Positions 7,307 through 15,318 of a stretch of DNA of 64,000 nucleotides are shown here, piece by piece. The notes under the pieces were generated by a model that saw only the letters and a program-made list of their open reading frames with translations, was not told where the DNA came from and made no database searches. This DNA is from a candidate division FCPU426 bacterium (GTDB taxonomy: Bacteria > Oederibacteriota > Muellerivitia > Muellerivitales > Muellerivitaceae): the NCBI GenBank assembly GCA_030041545.1, contig JASHNQ010000033.1, positions 1 through 64,000 on the forward strand, in the 5' to 3' direction. Within the stretch, counting starts at the first letter, position 1; each line of letters opens with the position of its first letter. The position numbers and the translations under genes were made by a program.

Positions 7307-7988
7307 GACGACCTCCTAATGTCCCCGACGAAAGGCATTTTACCAAGGCAAAAGGCTCTTTCCCAAGAAGTATCGGGGAGAGCGTGGAAAAACCCTCAAG
7401 CGCAATAACGTCCGCATAGCTTTGGATGGTCGGGTGTTCGTTGTTGACTCGGTTTAGGTTTTGAATTGGGTGGATGATATCTTCCGCAAAATGGGTGGGT
7501 AGGTGAACCAAGGCGCCAGACCCCACTACCACTTTCCTGGACATTTTTACTGGTCCAGGGGGAGTGGGGTCTGGCGTCGCGGGTGAACTTAACTCCACCC
7601 ATTTGCGGCCCTTTTGTTCGGTTTTCGGGTAAAGCAGGTTTACCTTCGGCTTTACACAGCTTAACGGGATGCTGAAAAATGGTTTTCCATCCTGTCTACA
7701 GCCACGGGCTAGGAGCGAATCGCTTTTAACCCCTTGCTTTTCAAGGGGTGATTCGCGACGTAGATATGAAAAAGTCGGCCCTTTGACTTTTTCATCATTC
7801 TGTAAAGTTCCGCTTTCAGTTTTTGGCGAAATGGATTGCGAACGGAAACGGAAGCAGGGCGTTTTGCCACCGGGGAAGTTTAAATTGGAACGTTCACTTG
7901 GGAGATGGGCACAAGCCTGGGTAGTGGCCTGGATGGGCAGTTTAAGGGCGGCTAGGATTGAATTTCGGCGTTCAAGATTTTCAAACAT
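7293..7988 (-). CDS. doubtful ORF upstream of the integrase
   Basis: A 231-codon open frame ends 14 bases inside the integrase start, which could couple translation. Its predicted protein has no recognisable domain and unusual composition. The underlying DNA contains hairpins, for example GGATGCTGAAAAATGG with TTTTCCATCC near 7669-7697 and TTCCTGGACA with TGGTCCAGG near 7540. These suggest non-coding leader or regulatory DNA rather than a gene. I list it with low confidence because the region is otherwise unexplained. Confidence 0.2.
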   Translation of the reverse strand: MFENLERRNSILAALKLPIQATTQACAHLPSERSNLNFPGGKTPCFRFRSQSISPKTESGTLQNDEKVKGPTFSYLRRESPLEKQGVKSDSLLARGCRQDGKPFFSIPLSCVKPKVNLLYPKTEQKGRKWVELSSPATPDPTPPGPVKMSRKVVVGSGALVHLPTHFAEDIIHPIQNLNRVNNEHPTIQSYADVIALEGFSTLSPILLGKEPFALVKCLSSGTLGGRHEST

Positions 7989-8038
7989 GCCTCCATCTTG
8001 AGAGTCGGCATAGTTCTTTTCAACGAATTTAATTTTTC

Positions 8039-8098
8039 ACTGTCACTGACTGCCACTAACCGTCCTTTACCATCTTTTACCGTTCTTTACCGTCACTA
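8039..8098. repeat. six phased decamer iterons (ACCGTC type)
   Basis: Six consecutive 10-bp units start at 8039, 8049, 8059, 8069, 8079 and 8089: ACTGTCACTG, ACTGCCACTA, ACCGTCCTTT, ACCATCTTTT, ACCGTTCTTT and ACCGTCACTA. A second array of four such units lies at 11241-11280 near the right att. One unit per helical turn is what a cooperative DNA-binding protein would need, such as integrase arm sites or a replication initiator. Confidence 0.65.
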
Positions 8099-8112
8099 GA
8101 AAATTTGAAATT

Positions 8113-9015
8113 TTAAAGTTTATTTAAAATCAAAAAGAAATTTTTAAGCTTATTGGAATCATATTTCTTTTGAATTAAAGCTAACCGATATTGGATGGCA
8201 TTTTTGTAATCACTTTTTACGTATTTTAACCAATCATCCGAAACAAAAATCAAATTATAAGATTCCACTTTTGTATTTTTTGGCAAAAACTCGGTTGTTT
8301 TAACTACATAAATATCTGTCCCATATTCGTTTCGAAAATATTGGCCAGAACTTTCAAAAGTTTGAAAAGATTCCCTTGTATTACCATCCGCATCTGCAAA
8401 AAACATAAAATTGTCAGTTCCATAATTAGGAATATATAGATCGCCTAATTTTTGATAACTCTTGCTCATCAAGTCCAAAACGGCCTGAAAATTTTCTTTA
8501 TCAATGGTATCTATTCCGGCGAATAAGCTCTGATCATAAAAAACATAAACAGCACCAGCGCTGTTACCATTAAAAAAAATCCCTCGAAACCTTGAAGGCA
8601 AATCATAAAGTTCATTCAAGTCGCCTCGCATTAAAAGATCAGTTAAGGCCGCTCCATTTGTGTCCTTTGCATAGTAATCGTACTGTTTAAAAATTTTAAA
8701 GCCTATTATCAACCCCTTTAAAAACTGTCCACCAGTTTGATCAGACCAATAAGCCCTTTCAGTTGGAGAATCATCTGAAGGGTCATTGAAAGAATCATCC
8801 AAATCAAAATCTCCTATTTCTTTATTTGGGTCTCCATGGCCTTTTACTTTTTTAATGCCTGTATTTAAATAAAAATCATCCAAAGGTTCTCCCCATTCCT
8901 CTCCATAAAAACCATTTGGTATCTGATCCACTTTTAAATTCTTTTTTTGCTTACTACATCCAAAAAGAAAAACGCTTACGATTAAAAGAAAAAGAACTTT
9001 TTTAATGGAAAGCAT
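8113..9015 (-). CDS. AT-rich island lipoprotein, unknown function
   Basis: The 300-aa product begins at the ATG at 9015, preceded by AAAGAG; the in-frame TTG at 9033 lacks a site. A signal peptide with lipobox LFGC (Cys20) predicts export and lipidation. The mature part is acidic and aromatic-rich with no recognised domain. Segments such as LDDSFNDPSDDSP (roughly 70-85) look flexible. Base composition is clearly more AT-rich than the chromosome, which points to recent transfer with the island. It lies downstream of the equally AT-rich gene at 9108-10001, with about 90 bp between them. Confidence 0.7.
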   Translation of the reverse strand: MLSIKKVLFLLIVSVFLFGCSKQKKNLKVDQIPNGFYGEEWGEPLDDFYLNTGIKKVKGHGDPNKEIGDFDLDDSFNDPSDDSPTERAYWSDQTGGQFLKGLIIGFKIFKQYDYYAKDTNGAALTDLLMRGDLNELYDLPSRFRGIFFNGNSAGAVYVFYDQSLFAGIDTIDKENFQAVLDLMSKSYQKLGDLYIPNYGTDNFMFFADADGNTRESFQTFESSGQYFRNEYGTDIYVVKTTEFLPKNTKVESYNLIFVSDDWLKYVKSDYKNAIQYRLALIQKKYDSNKLKNFFLILNKL

Positions 9016-9107
9016 CGCTAACTCTTTCTTCAAATTTATCTAATTTTTAGTCCGTGCAAAGGATTGCATTAAGTAATTCAAGAAGTCATTGAGAAACCAC
9101 AATAAAA

Positions 9108-10001
9108 TTAAATCCTGTTTTTATCATCAACCCATAAACCATTCTCATTTTTTTGATATCGAACTTGATTTTCACCAACAAAGCAACGCTTTCCAAACCC
9201 GAAGAAATCCTCACTCATTTTATTCTTGGCTAAAGGGTTATAGGCTGTTGTTATATCTTCTCCCTTTTCGGGCATATACAAAGGATTTGTTCGAGAAAAC
9301 ATCAAAGCGCTGACAGAATCATATTCTGGTTGTGAAAAGATATTCGTCGAAACTGTTATTTCTGGTTTTTTTATAACCGTTGGACGTTCTTGATGAAATC
9401 CCCGTGGTGATACTTTGGGCTTCCCATTTTCAACGGACCACCTAAAGGCAAACTTTCCAATACCAAACGCAACTTTTGAAATTGCTGGATGAAATGGTCC
9501 ATCACCTCCCCAAAACGAAAACTTTCCAACATTAATTGCGATTACAACAAAATCATCCGGTCCAATTATCCCCTTTTTCAAATAACCATTTATTTTCTGG
9601 TTTTTATAGCAAATACCACTTGTGAGTCTCAACAAATAGGGTTCATCAGGAACTGCCCCTGTTGGGATAGCCTGGGTTGGTATAGAATCGCCACCTTCAA
9701 CAGAAACCGCTTCAATCCATAGCTTTTTCTGGTTTTCCAATAAAATCATCAAATCGGGACCTTTTTGTGATGCCTTATCCAATCGAAAGCCATTGTTTAA
9801 CATTACATTTCCTAAATACATCTCCCACCAACGATCAACGGGGTGTATTTCAGCTTCACTTAAAAAATGTTTAAGGTTTGAACAATAAGGCATGAAACTT
9901 TTTAAAATCCTATTGAGATAGGCTGCTATTTCTTTTTCCTCGAGAGATCCCCCGAGAAAATTTCTGGGCCACTCCAATTTTTCCATTTCAAACTCAGACA
10001 T
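9108..10001 (-). CDS. hypothetical protein, possible PD-(D/E)XK-like fold
   Basis: This 297-aa soluble protein is encoded by AT-rich DNA. Residues about 55-100 read WWEMYLGNVMLNNGF, then GPDLMIL, then KLWIEAVSVEGGD. A helix followed by a G-P-D strand and a strand with Glu resembles the core of restriction-endonuclease-like folds, although the usual Lys of E-x-K is replaced (EAVS). I cannot name the family. Its position between a lipoprotein and a toxin-antitoxin pair inside an integrative element fits island cargo. The start ATG at 10001 is the first in frame. Confidence 0.55.
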   Translation of the reverse strand: MSEFEMEKLEWPRNFLGGSLEEKEIAAYLNRILKSFMPYCSNLKHFLSEAEIHPVDRWWEMYLGNVMLNNGFRLDKASQKGPDLMILLENQKKLWIEAVSVEGGDSIPTQAIPTGAVPDEPYLLRLTSGICYKNQKINGYLKKGIIGPDDFVVIAINVGKFSFWGGDGPFHPAISKVAFGIGKFAFRWSVENGKPKVSPRGFHQERPTVIKKPEITVSTNIFSQPEYDSVSALMFSRTNPLYMPEKGEDITTAYNPLAKNKMSEDFFGFGKRCFVGENQVRYQKNENGLWVDDKNRI

Positions 10002-10023
10002 TTGAAAGTCGCTTTTTGAATTT

Positions 10024-10542
10024 TTATAAAAATTTTGCGAATAACACCTTAATAGTTTCGATTGGAAGGAAGAAGGCCAACGGCTTATGGGTCAAGGGAA
10101 TAAAGCCGTATTTCAAGTAAAAGGCCGAGGCTTTAGCGTCCTTGGCGTCCACCGCCACCGCGTAGATGCCTATCTCGTTTGAAACATTGATCGCCCTGCG
10201 GAAGGCATCCCACAAAAGCTCGGCCCCAATCCCTTGTCCCTGGTGGCTCTTGTCCACGGCCAGCCTTCCAATCCTCATGGCCGGAACGGGATAGCGGGGG
10301 AGGTGTTTGGAGTGGGTTTCGGGCAAAGTTTCGGTGTCGATTTCTGACGCACTGGCCGTGTAGTAACCCAAAATCTCTTTGCCGTCTTTTCCCAATGCCA
10401 GGAAGGTCTTGCCGATGTTCCGGTTGTGATTCTGCCGGGCGTATTTTTGGAGATAGTCGTTTAAGGCCGGTGTGCCGCAATCAAACGTCGTTAAATCCAC
10501 ATGGCGGGAAATGGGTTGGATGGTGAATTCGGCGGGGTTCAA
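10024..10542 (-). CDS. GNAT toxin of type II TA system (TacT/AtaT-like)
   Basis: The 172-aa GNAT acetyltransferase carries the acetyl-CoA pyrophosphate loop QGQGIG (101-106), preceded by the RIGRLAVDKSHQ strand, and AFYLKYGF (140-147) with the Tyr expected of TacT/AtaT toxins. Such toxins acetylate charged tRNAs and block translation. The start ATG overlaps the upstream antitoxin stop by four bases (10539-10542), the coupling typical of toxin-antitoxin operons. Gene order (antitoxin first) is the usual one. Composition is more GC-rich than the two AT-rich island genes downstream. The toxin call is strong from context; the tRNA target is family knowledge. Confidence 0.88.
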   Translation of the reverse strand: MNPAEFTIQPISRHVDLTTFDCGTPALNDYLQKYARQNHNRNIGKTFLALGKDGKEILGYYTASASEIDTETLPETHSKHLPRYPVPAMRIGRLAVDKSHQGQGIGAELLWDAFRRAINVSNEIGIYAVAVDAKDAKASAFYLKYGFIPLTHKPLAFFLPIETIKVLFAKFL

Positions 10543-10829
10543 GCGTACTTGTGTTTTTTCGCCAGTTCCATCAGTGCCTTATTAGGGCGGGGTGGGTTTT
10601 CCATCACCTTCATGAAGCGTTTCCATTCATCACCGGTAAGTGTGATCCGGTTTTGGGATTTCGCCTCACTGCGGCCTGGCTTCTCGCCTAAACCAAATAC
10701 CGGGTCATTCTTAACCTTTGTTGGCTCAACGATGATATGGCTATTCTCCCAGCGAATCTCTGCGGACTGAACACCACGCAAGAATTTCTTGGGAATAAGT
10801 AAACCTTGGTTTTTCACTAGAGCTTTCAT
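10539..10829 (-). CDS. antitoxin: AbrB-like N-terminus, DUF1778-like C-terminus
   Basis: The 96-aa protein precedes and overlaps the GNAT toxin gene. Its C-terminal third (ITLTGDEWKRFMKVMENPP, then RPNKALMELAKK) matches the toxin-neutralising tail of DUF1778/TacA antitoxins. The N-terminal half (ALVKNQGLLIPKKFL, then EIRWENSHIIVEP) looks like a SpoVT/AbrB swapped-hairpin DNA-binding domain instead of the usual ribbon-helix-helix. It would neutralise the toxin and repress the operon. GGAAGG lies just upstream of the ATG at 10829. The hybrid architecture is my reading of two short motifs. Confidence 0.75.
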   Translation of the reverse strand: MKALVKNQGLLIPKKFLRGVQSAEIRWENSHIIVEPTKVKNDPVFGLGEKPGRSEAKSQNRITLTGDEWKRFMKVMENPPRPNKALMELAKKHKYA

Positions 10830-10947
10830 AGCTGAACCTTCCTTTGACCCTGATTATACACCAACCACTTTAGTCCGTCCTACCGTCCCGGCAAGACCGC
10901 CTGTTGCTTTCCTGGTTCCACGTCCTTTGATTTACGCCGTTTTCCCT

Positions 10948-11069
10948 GGGCCGCTTCATTGGATTTTTACGGAGAGGGCGAACCCCCCTATCGCTCTCAC
11001 GCATCCGATCTTGATGCGGGGATTGGGGGGTTCGCCATCGGAGTTTTCAAAAAGCCAATGAAACGGCCC
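10948..11069. repeat. 122-bp long palindrome (hairpin element)
   Basis: GGGCCGCTTCATTGGATTTT at the left end is mirrored by AAAAGCCAATGAAACGGCCC at the right. Inner arms GGCGAACCCCCC and GGGGGGTTCGCC pair, with CGCATC/GATGCG at the tip. Nearly the whole segment is one imperfect stem. It carries no gene. Confidence 0.8.
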
Positions 11070-11240
11070 AAAAGTTCATTTTTTTAGTTCCATGGCGCGG
11101 AACTCTGAGTTCCATGGAAAGTTCTAAACCCGTTGATGGTTAATGGGAAAATTACTTCTCCAGTGTTTTTTCCTTCTCAATTCCCTTTATTTTCCTCCGC
11201 CGCTTTTGTGTCCTATGGGTGTCCTACGCAATCGTGTTTT

Positions 11241-11392
11241 ACCGTGCTTGACCGTCGCTAACTGCCCTTGACCGCCACATACGAAAAAAGGCCCTGCCCG
11301 CGAAGTTTGAAAACACAACGCGGACAAAGGCCTTATTTTCTGTCGGGGACAACGATTTTAATTTTGGGAAACGCCGCGAAAGCCCTGGAAAA
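11241..11392. other. island 1 right-end module
   Basis: Four decamers in 10-bp phase (11241, 11251, 11261, 11271) are followed by a hairpin (AAAAAGGCC, CGCG arms, AAAGGCCTTA; about 11284-11335). A 60-bp segment then runs into the att core. The last 60 bp align with the 60 bp before the att at 35577, including GGAAA...GAAAG(C/T)CCTGGAAAA. Confidence 0.7.
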
Positions 11393-11433
11393 ATTTCAAG
11401 TCCACTGCCTTACCAATTAGGACTAACCCTCCG
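11393..11433. repeat. att direct repeat, copy 2
   Basis: This is an exact 41-bp copy of 6115-6155. It equals the 5' half of tRNA-Ser(UGA) read on the minus strand and is the junction between islands 1 and 2. Confidence 0.92.
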
Positions 11434-11735
11434 ATGGCCCCAATTGTAACCCCCAACGGGGGTCAAGTCAGGGGGCATATTGTAGCCAAATTGGAAAAGT
11501 GGGCAACCTATTATTCGGACTGGAGGATGGCGCCGGTCTGTGCCAGGACAACAACCTACGGATGGTACTCCGCTAATGCTTTCATTCCCTAGGGGGTCTC
11601 TGGGCCGTGAGTTTAGGAGAAGGAATTTTCCCTCAGTGTTAAAGAACCGGGGATGGTGAGCACCCCAAGGGAGTCGAACCTATTGTTCGCGGGCTTCAGG
11701 GAATACGGGCAAGGCAAAATCCTGTAGCGCCTTAA
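11434..11735. other. spacer resembling the chromosomal flank; tRNA-like scraps
   Basis: The segment from about 11437 to 11520 aligns in order with 35664-35775 beyond the last att (CCCCAATTGTA, then GGGCATATTGTA, then CAACTTATT-like). It therefore looks like a diverged copy of the original right flank. A GGTGAGCACCCC...GTCGAACC stretch near 11655-11690 resembles a tRNA 3' end but does not fold. No gene is visible. Confidence 0.5.
11443..11484 (-). promoter_or_regulatory. displaced tRNA-Ser promoter candidate
   Basis: On the minus strand, TACAAT (11443-11448) lies ten bases upstream of the tRNA 5' end preserved in att copy 2. A CTGACTTGAC -35-like stretch lies further upstream, and a second TACAAT is at 11479-11484. 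It would now drive a half tRNA reading into the right end of island 1. Confidence 0.45.
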
Positions 11736-13073
11736 CTACAATCTATAGGCCAGACCCCTGATATGTAGACCCCTGATATGTAATAGCCATTTCCAAAGTG
11801 GAACCAACTCCACCGATAGGCCGTTCTCTTTAATTATCTTTTCCTCGTCGTCGGTGATGATGACGAGGTGTTTGGCATCCAATTCTTTTTGGGCTGATCG
11901 AAGGCCCTCCATCTCCCTTTCCATGGTGCTGGAATCACGCGGATCAAAGGAAGCCTGGATGGCTTCATCCACCTTACGGCCTTTGCGGACGATGAAATCA
12001 ACTTCCTTGCCTTGCTTGGATTTCCAGTAATAAACATCCAAGCCGCGCCTTTTCAGGTCCAGGAAAACAAGCGACTCAAGAATCTTCCCCTTGTTCCCCG
12101 AAAAATGGAATCCCACCGCGTCCGAGAGGCCCGTGTCCACGGGATAAAACTTAGGAGGGTTATAGATTTGCCTCTTGATGGAATAATCGAACAGGCTCAG
12201 CCGCATGAAAAGAAAGACGCTCTCAAACATTTCCAGGTAGTTCTTCACGGTGTTCGGGCTTTTCACCCGGATCATTTTTTTCATGCTGTCCAGGCTGAGG
12301 ATCGCGCCGGGATTGGAGGCGAGGTAGAGGGCCAGTTCCCTGACTTCCCGCTGGTTCCGGACCGAGTGCCCGGCGATCACGTCACGATAGAGGATGTCCT
12401 TGAAATACTGGTCCAGCAGGCTTTCGTCCCCGATCTTCACCACCTCGGGAAATCCGCCGGTTTTGGCGTATTCGGACAGGGCCTTGCGGACCCGCGCCCG
12501 GTCCTCGCGCCGGAAAACGGCGCTTTTGCCCGGTTCCTTCCATCCCTTGAAGGCGAGGTATTCCCTGAAGGAAAAGGGAAAGTTGATCACTTGGCGGCTT
12601 CGCCCGGTGAGGGAAGTGGAAAGCTTTGAGCCGATCAGTTCGGTGTTGGAGCCGGTCACGAATATCTTGGAGTCCTCCAACTCATAAAGCCGGTTCAGCC
12701 AGCGTTCCCATCCGGGGACTTTTTGGACCTCATCCAGGAAAAACCAGCGCTTCCCGCCGGACCCCAAGACTTCATCGGCGGCTTCCAGGATTTTCTCAAA
12801 GTCGGAGGGTTTGAAGTCGGTAAAGCGCTCGTCCTCAAAATTCAGGTAAAGAATCCTGTTTTCGGCAATAGATCCCTTTTCCATCAGGTCCCCGGCCAAG
12901 AGACGGAGCAGGGAGGATTTCCCGCTGCGCCGGACCCCCACGATGGAAATAATTTCGCGTTGCCTCAGCCAGGAGGCTATCACTTCCTGCTTTTCCCGGC
13001 CCACCAGTCCGGTACGGCCCAGGAAACGTTCCCGGTGCAGGGCTAAAATATCTTTTAATTGAGACAGTTCCAT
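11736..13073 (-). CDS. AAA ATPase with DUF4143 domain
   Basis: The 445-aa protein has a Walker A motif GVRRSGKS (46-53), Walker B FFLDEVQ (about 111-117) and a sensor-like VTGSNTEL. This is the AAA_14 ATPase core. It is followed by a DUF4143 region with a winged-helix stretch and a C-terminal nuclease-like YYWKSKQGKEVDFIVRKG segment. Members are common in bacterial and archaeal mobile regions; their role is not established. The very C-terminus repeats HIRGLHIRGLA, a small tandem duplication also visible in DNA (11757-11780). A perfect AT-rich palindrome lies upstream and may autoregulate it. Confidence 0.88.
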   Translation of the reverse strand: MELSQLKDILALHRERFLGRTGLVGREKQEVIASWLRQREIISIVGVRRSGKSSLLRLLAGDLMEKGSIAENRILYLNFEDERFTDFKPSDFEKILEAADEVLGSGGKRWFFLDEVQKVPGWERWLNRLYELEDSKIFVTGSNTELIGSKLSTSLTGRSRQVINFPFSFREYLAFKGWKEPGKSAVFRREDRARVRKALSEYAKTGGFPEVVKIGDESLLDQYFKDILYRDVIAGHSVRNQREVRELALYLASNPGAILSLDSMKKMIRVKSPNTVKNYLEMFESVFLFMRLSLFDYSIKRQIYNPPKFYPVDTGLSDAVGFHFSGNKGKILESLVFLDLKRRGLDVYYWKSKQGKEVDFIVRKGRKVDEAIQASFDPRDSSTMEREMEGLRSAQKELDAKHLVIITDDEEKIIKENGLSVELVPLWKWLLHIRGLHIRGLAYRL

Positions 13074-13115
13074 GGGCCCCCCAATATGGCAATGCCATTA
13101 TCAATTTATGGCTAT

Positions 13116-13138
13116 ATATTGCAATGGTATTGCAATAT
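13116..13138. promoter_or_regulatory. palindromic operator candidate
   Basis: ATATTGCAAT and ATTGCAATAT are perfect inverted arms around GGT. A related TGGCAATGCCA lies at 13087-13097. Both are in the AT-rich stretch between the divergently transcribed ATPase (start 13073) and primase-helicase (start 13279), a natural place for a shared operator. Confidence 0.55.
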
Positions 13139-13278
13139 ATTTTATAGGGTGGGGAAGCCGGCATTCGCCGCAGCCGATGAAAGGAGGCTGGCCTGCTTAG
13201 ATGCTTTTCGAACTTCGTTCGATAATATGGAAAGCTGGCCAAGTCATTTTCATCCATAAAATCTTTTGAAAGGAAAAA

Positions 13279-15093
13279 ATGGCTGACTTGTCCGAATTGG
13301 AAGAGGCCCTTAAGGAATTAAAAAAGCTGCGCCTAGAGAACGCCGAATTAAGAAAGCGTTTAGGCCTTACGCCCACCGCCGTTTCCGAAAGCCCCGCTGA
13401 TTATTCCACAGAAACACCCTTGCCCCCACCATTGCCCTCCGAGCCCTTGCCCAAAGTGGATTCCCATTCCGCCAGCCAGGAAAAGATCAACCTTTTCCGC
13501 ATCCTCTTTAAGGGCCGGGAGGATGTATACCCGGCCTTGTGGATCAACTCGGCCACCGGCAAAAAAGGATATTCCCCGGTTTGTGAAAACCCTTGGGTTG
13601 GGAAAGGGAAGCCCAAGAAATACCTTCCCTTGACCGACCAAGTGGTTGAGGAACACTTGTCCGGCAGGAAAACCATCGGAGTTTATCCGTTGTTGAGGGA
13701 CAACACCTGCTGGTTCCTGGCCTGCGATTTCGACAAGGCCGGATGGGAATTGGACGCCTCAGCCTACCTGCAATCCTGCGCTTCCTACGGCATTCCCGGC
13801 TACCTGGAAAAGTCCAGGTCGGGTAATGGAGGCCATGCCTGGGTTTTCTTTTCCGCGCCCGTCCCCGCCGTATCCGCCCGGCAGCTGGGCCTTCGCCTCT
13901 TAAGGGACACCATGGAAAAGAGGGCCGAGGTGGACTTGGCGAGTTACGACCGGTTTTTCCCCAACCAGGATTTCATGCCAAGGGGCGGTTTCGGGAACCT
14001 GATCGCCCTTCCGCTCCAAAAACAGCGCCGGGAACTGGGGTGCACCGAGTTTTTAGAGGCGCAAGACCCGGAATTAAAACCCTCTACCGACCAATGGGCT
14101 TTCTTGAGTTCAGTGAGGCGGTTAAACCCCGTCCAATTAACCGAGTTGCTGGATAAGGTTCCACCCATCGAAGTCGGCCCCCAAACCGTGACCCAAGCCG
14201 TCCCGATGATCCTCAAGAAAAAATACCCGGCCCCGGCGTTGGTCCGGTGCGTCTTGGACGCCTCCGTCAGCGTTGAGAAATCGGGGCTTCCTCCCTGGCT
14301 TTTGTCCCAGTTGAAGCACCTGGCTTCCTTGCACAACCCGAAATTTTATAGAAAACAAAACATGAGGTTCTCAACCTATGGAATTCCCAGGTTTATCCGC
14401 TGTTATGACGAAGATGCCGCCTACCTGCACTTCCCGCGCGGCACTTTAGAGGATTTGAGGAAGATACTGGAAGAAGCCGGGAGTTCCGTGGAGATAAAAG
14501 ATACCCGGCTAATCCATGACGCCTTAAAACTGAAGTTCCAGGGGGAACTGACCGCCAACCAGGAAAAGGCCATGCGGGAAGTATTGAAGCACGAAACAGG
14601 GGTCTTGGTCGCGCCTCCGGGCGCCGGTAAAACCGTGATGGGCTGCTACGCCGTGGCCCAACGCAACATGCCCACCCTTATTCTTTCCCACCGCAAACCC
14701 ATCCTGGACCAATGGCGCGCCCAGTTGAAAAGAATGCTTGGCCTGAAACCCCGCCAAATCGGCCAGGTCGGAGGGGGCCGCAAACGATCCACCGGAAGGG
14801 TGGATTTAGCCATGATCCAGAGCCTCAAGCGCATGGAGGACCTGAGGGAATTCTTCTCCCGCTACGGCTTTATCCTGGTGGACGAATGCCACGTCCTGCC
14901 CGCCGTGACCTTCGAGCAGAACATCAAGCAGGCACCGGTAAGGTACGTCCTGGGCCTGACGGCGACTCCCATCCGCCGGGATGGGCTTGATGATTTGATC
15001 TTCATGCAATGCGGCCCGTTGCGTTACCGCATGGCCGAAACCAGGGAAGGCTTGGAAACCGCGCTTAAAGTCCGTCCCACTCCTTGGGGATGA
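13279..15093 (+). pseudogene. TOTE-type primase-helicase, truncated
   Basis: The 604-aa frame begins with a coiled coil (residues 1-30) and a Pro-rich linker. An archaeo-eukaryotic primase domain follows: catalytic DFD at 150-152 and SGNGGH at 181-186. Next comes a zinc-free linker and an SF2 helicase N-half with Walker A PPGAGKT (446-452), DECH (535-538) and TATP (about 561-564). This order matches the primase-helicase of TOTE conflict systems. The frame stops right after helicase motif III, so the second RecA lobe is absent, although relatives continue for several hundred residues. Beyond the stop is a palindromic repeat, not coding sequence. It is probably inactivated, unless the primase half works alone. 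Confidence 0.8.
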
Positions 15094-15141
15094 TGGGTTA
15101 GTTGCTTACTCAATTTTGGCAAATCCCGGGTTGCCTCGTAT

Positions 15142-15239
15142 TTCCCCCCCTGAAAGAGGGGAAGAAGGGGGAGTTAACCTTTCCCGGCCCTTTAACAAAG
15201 GCTAATACCCCCCTCACCCCTTTTTTTCAAAGGGGGGAA
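15142..15239. repeat. palindromic repeat after the truncated primase-helicase
   Basis: TTCCCCCCCTGAAAGAGGGG and a right part ending CAAAGGGGGGAA form an imperfect inverted repeat with internal GGGGGAGTTAACC. It lies directly downstream of the truncation point and could mark the deletion or insertion that removed the 3' end. Confidence 0.6.
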
Positions 15240-15318
15240 TGATCTTCCGTAAGTGCTTTTTGACGAAGTTGGGTCCCTTACCCGTAAAATCTTCCGCTCC
15301 CATGACGGTTCAGCGGCC

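Larger units (their letters stand above)
6155..11433. mobile_element. genomic island 1 (integrase-bearing, about 5.3 kb)
   Basis: Island 1 is bounded by the 41-bp att repeats at 6115-6155 and 11393-11433. It carries a tyrosine integrase next to attL, an iteron-like decamer array, an AT-rich lipoprotein and hypothetical gene, a GNAT/antitoxin pair, a 122-bp palindrome and a right-end module. The AT-rich cargo contrasts with the GC-rich chromosome. Confidence 0.85.

Noticed and set aside
11655..11735. tRNA gene on the minus strand
   Set aside because: GGTTCGACTCC and GCTCACCA resemble a tRNA 3' end, but no cloverleaf forms; treated as a remnant within the spacer.
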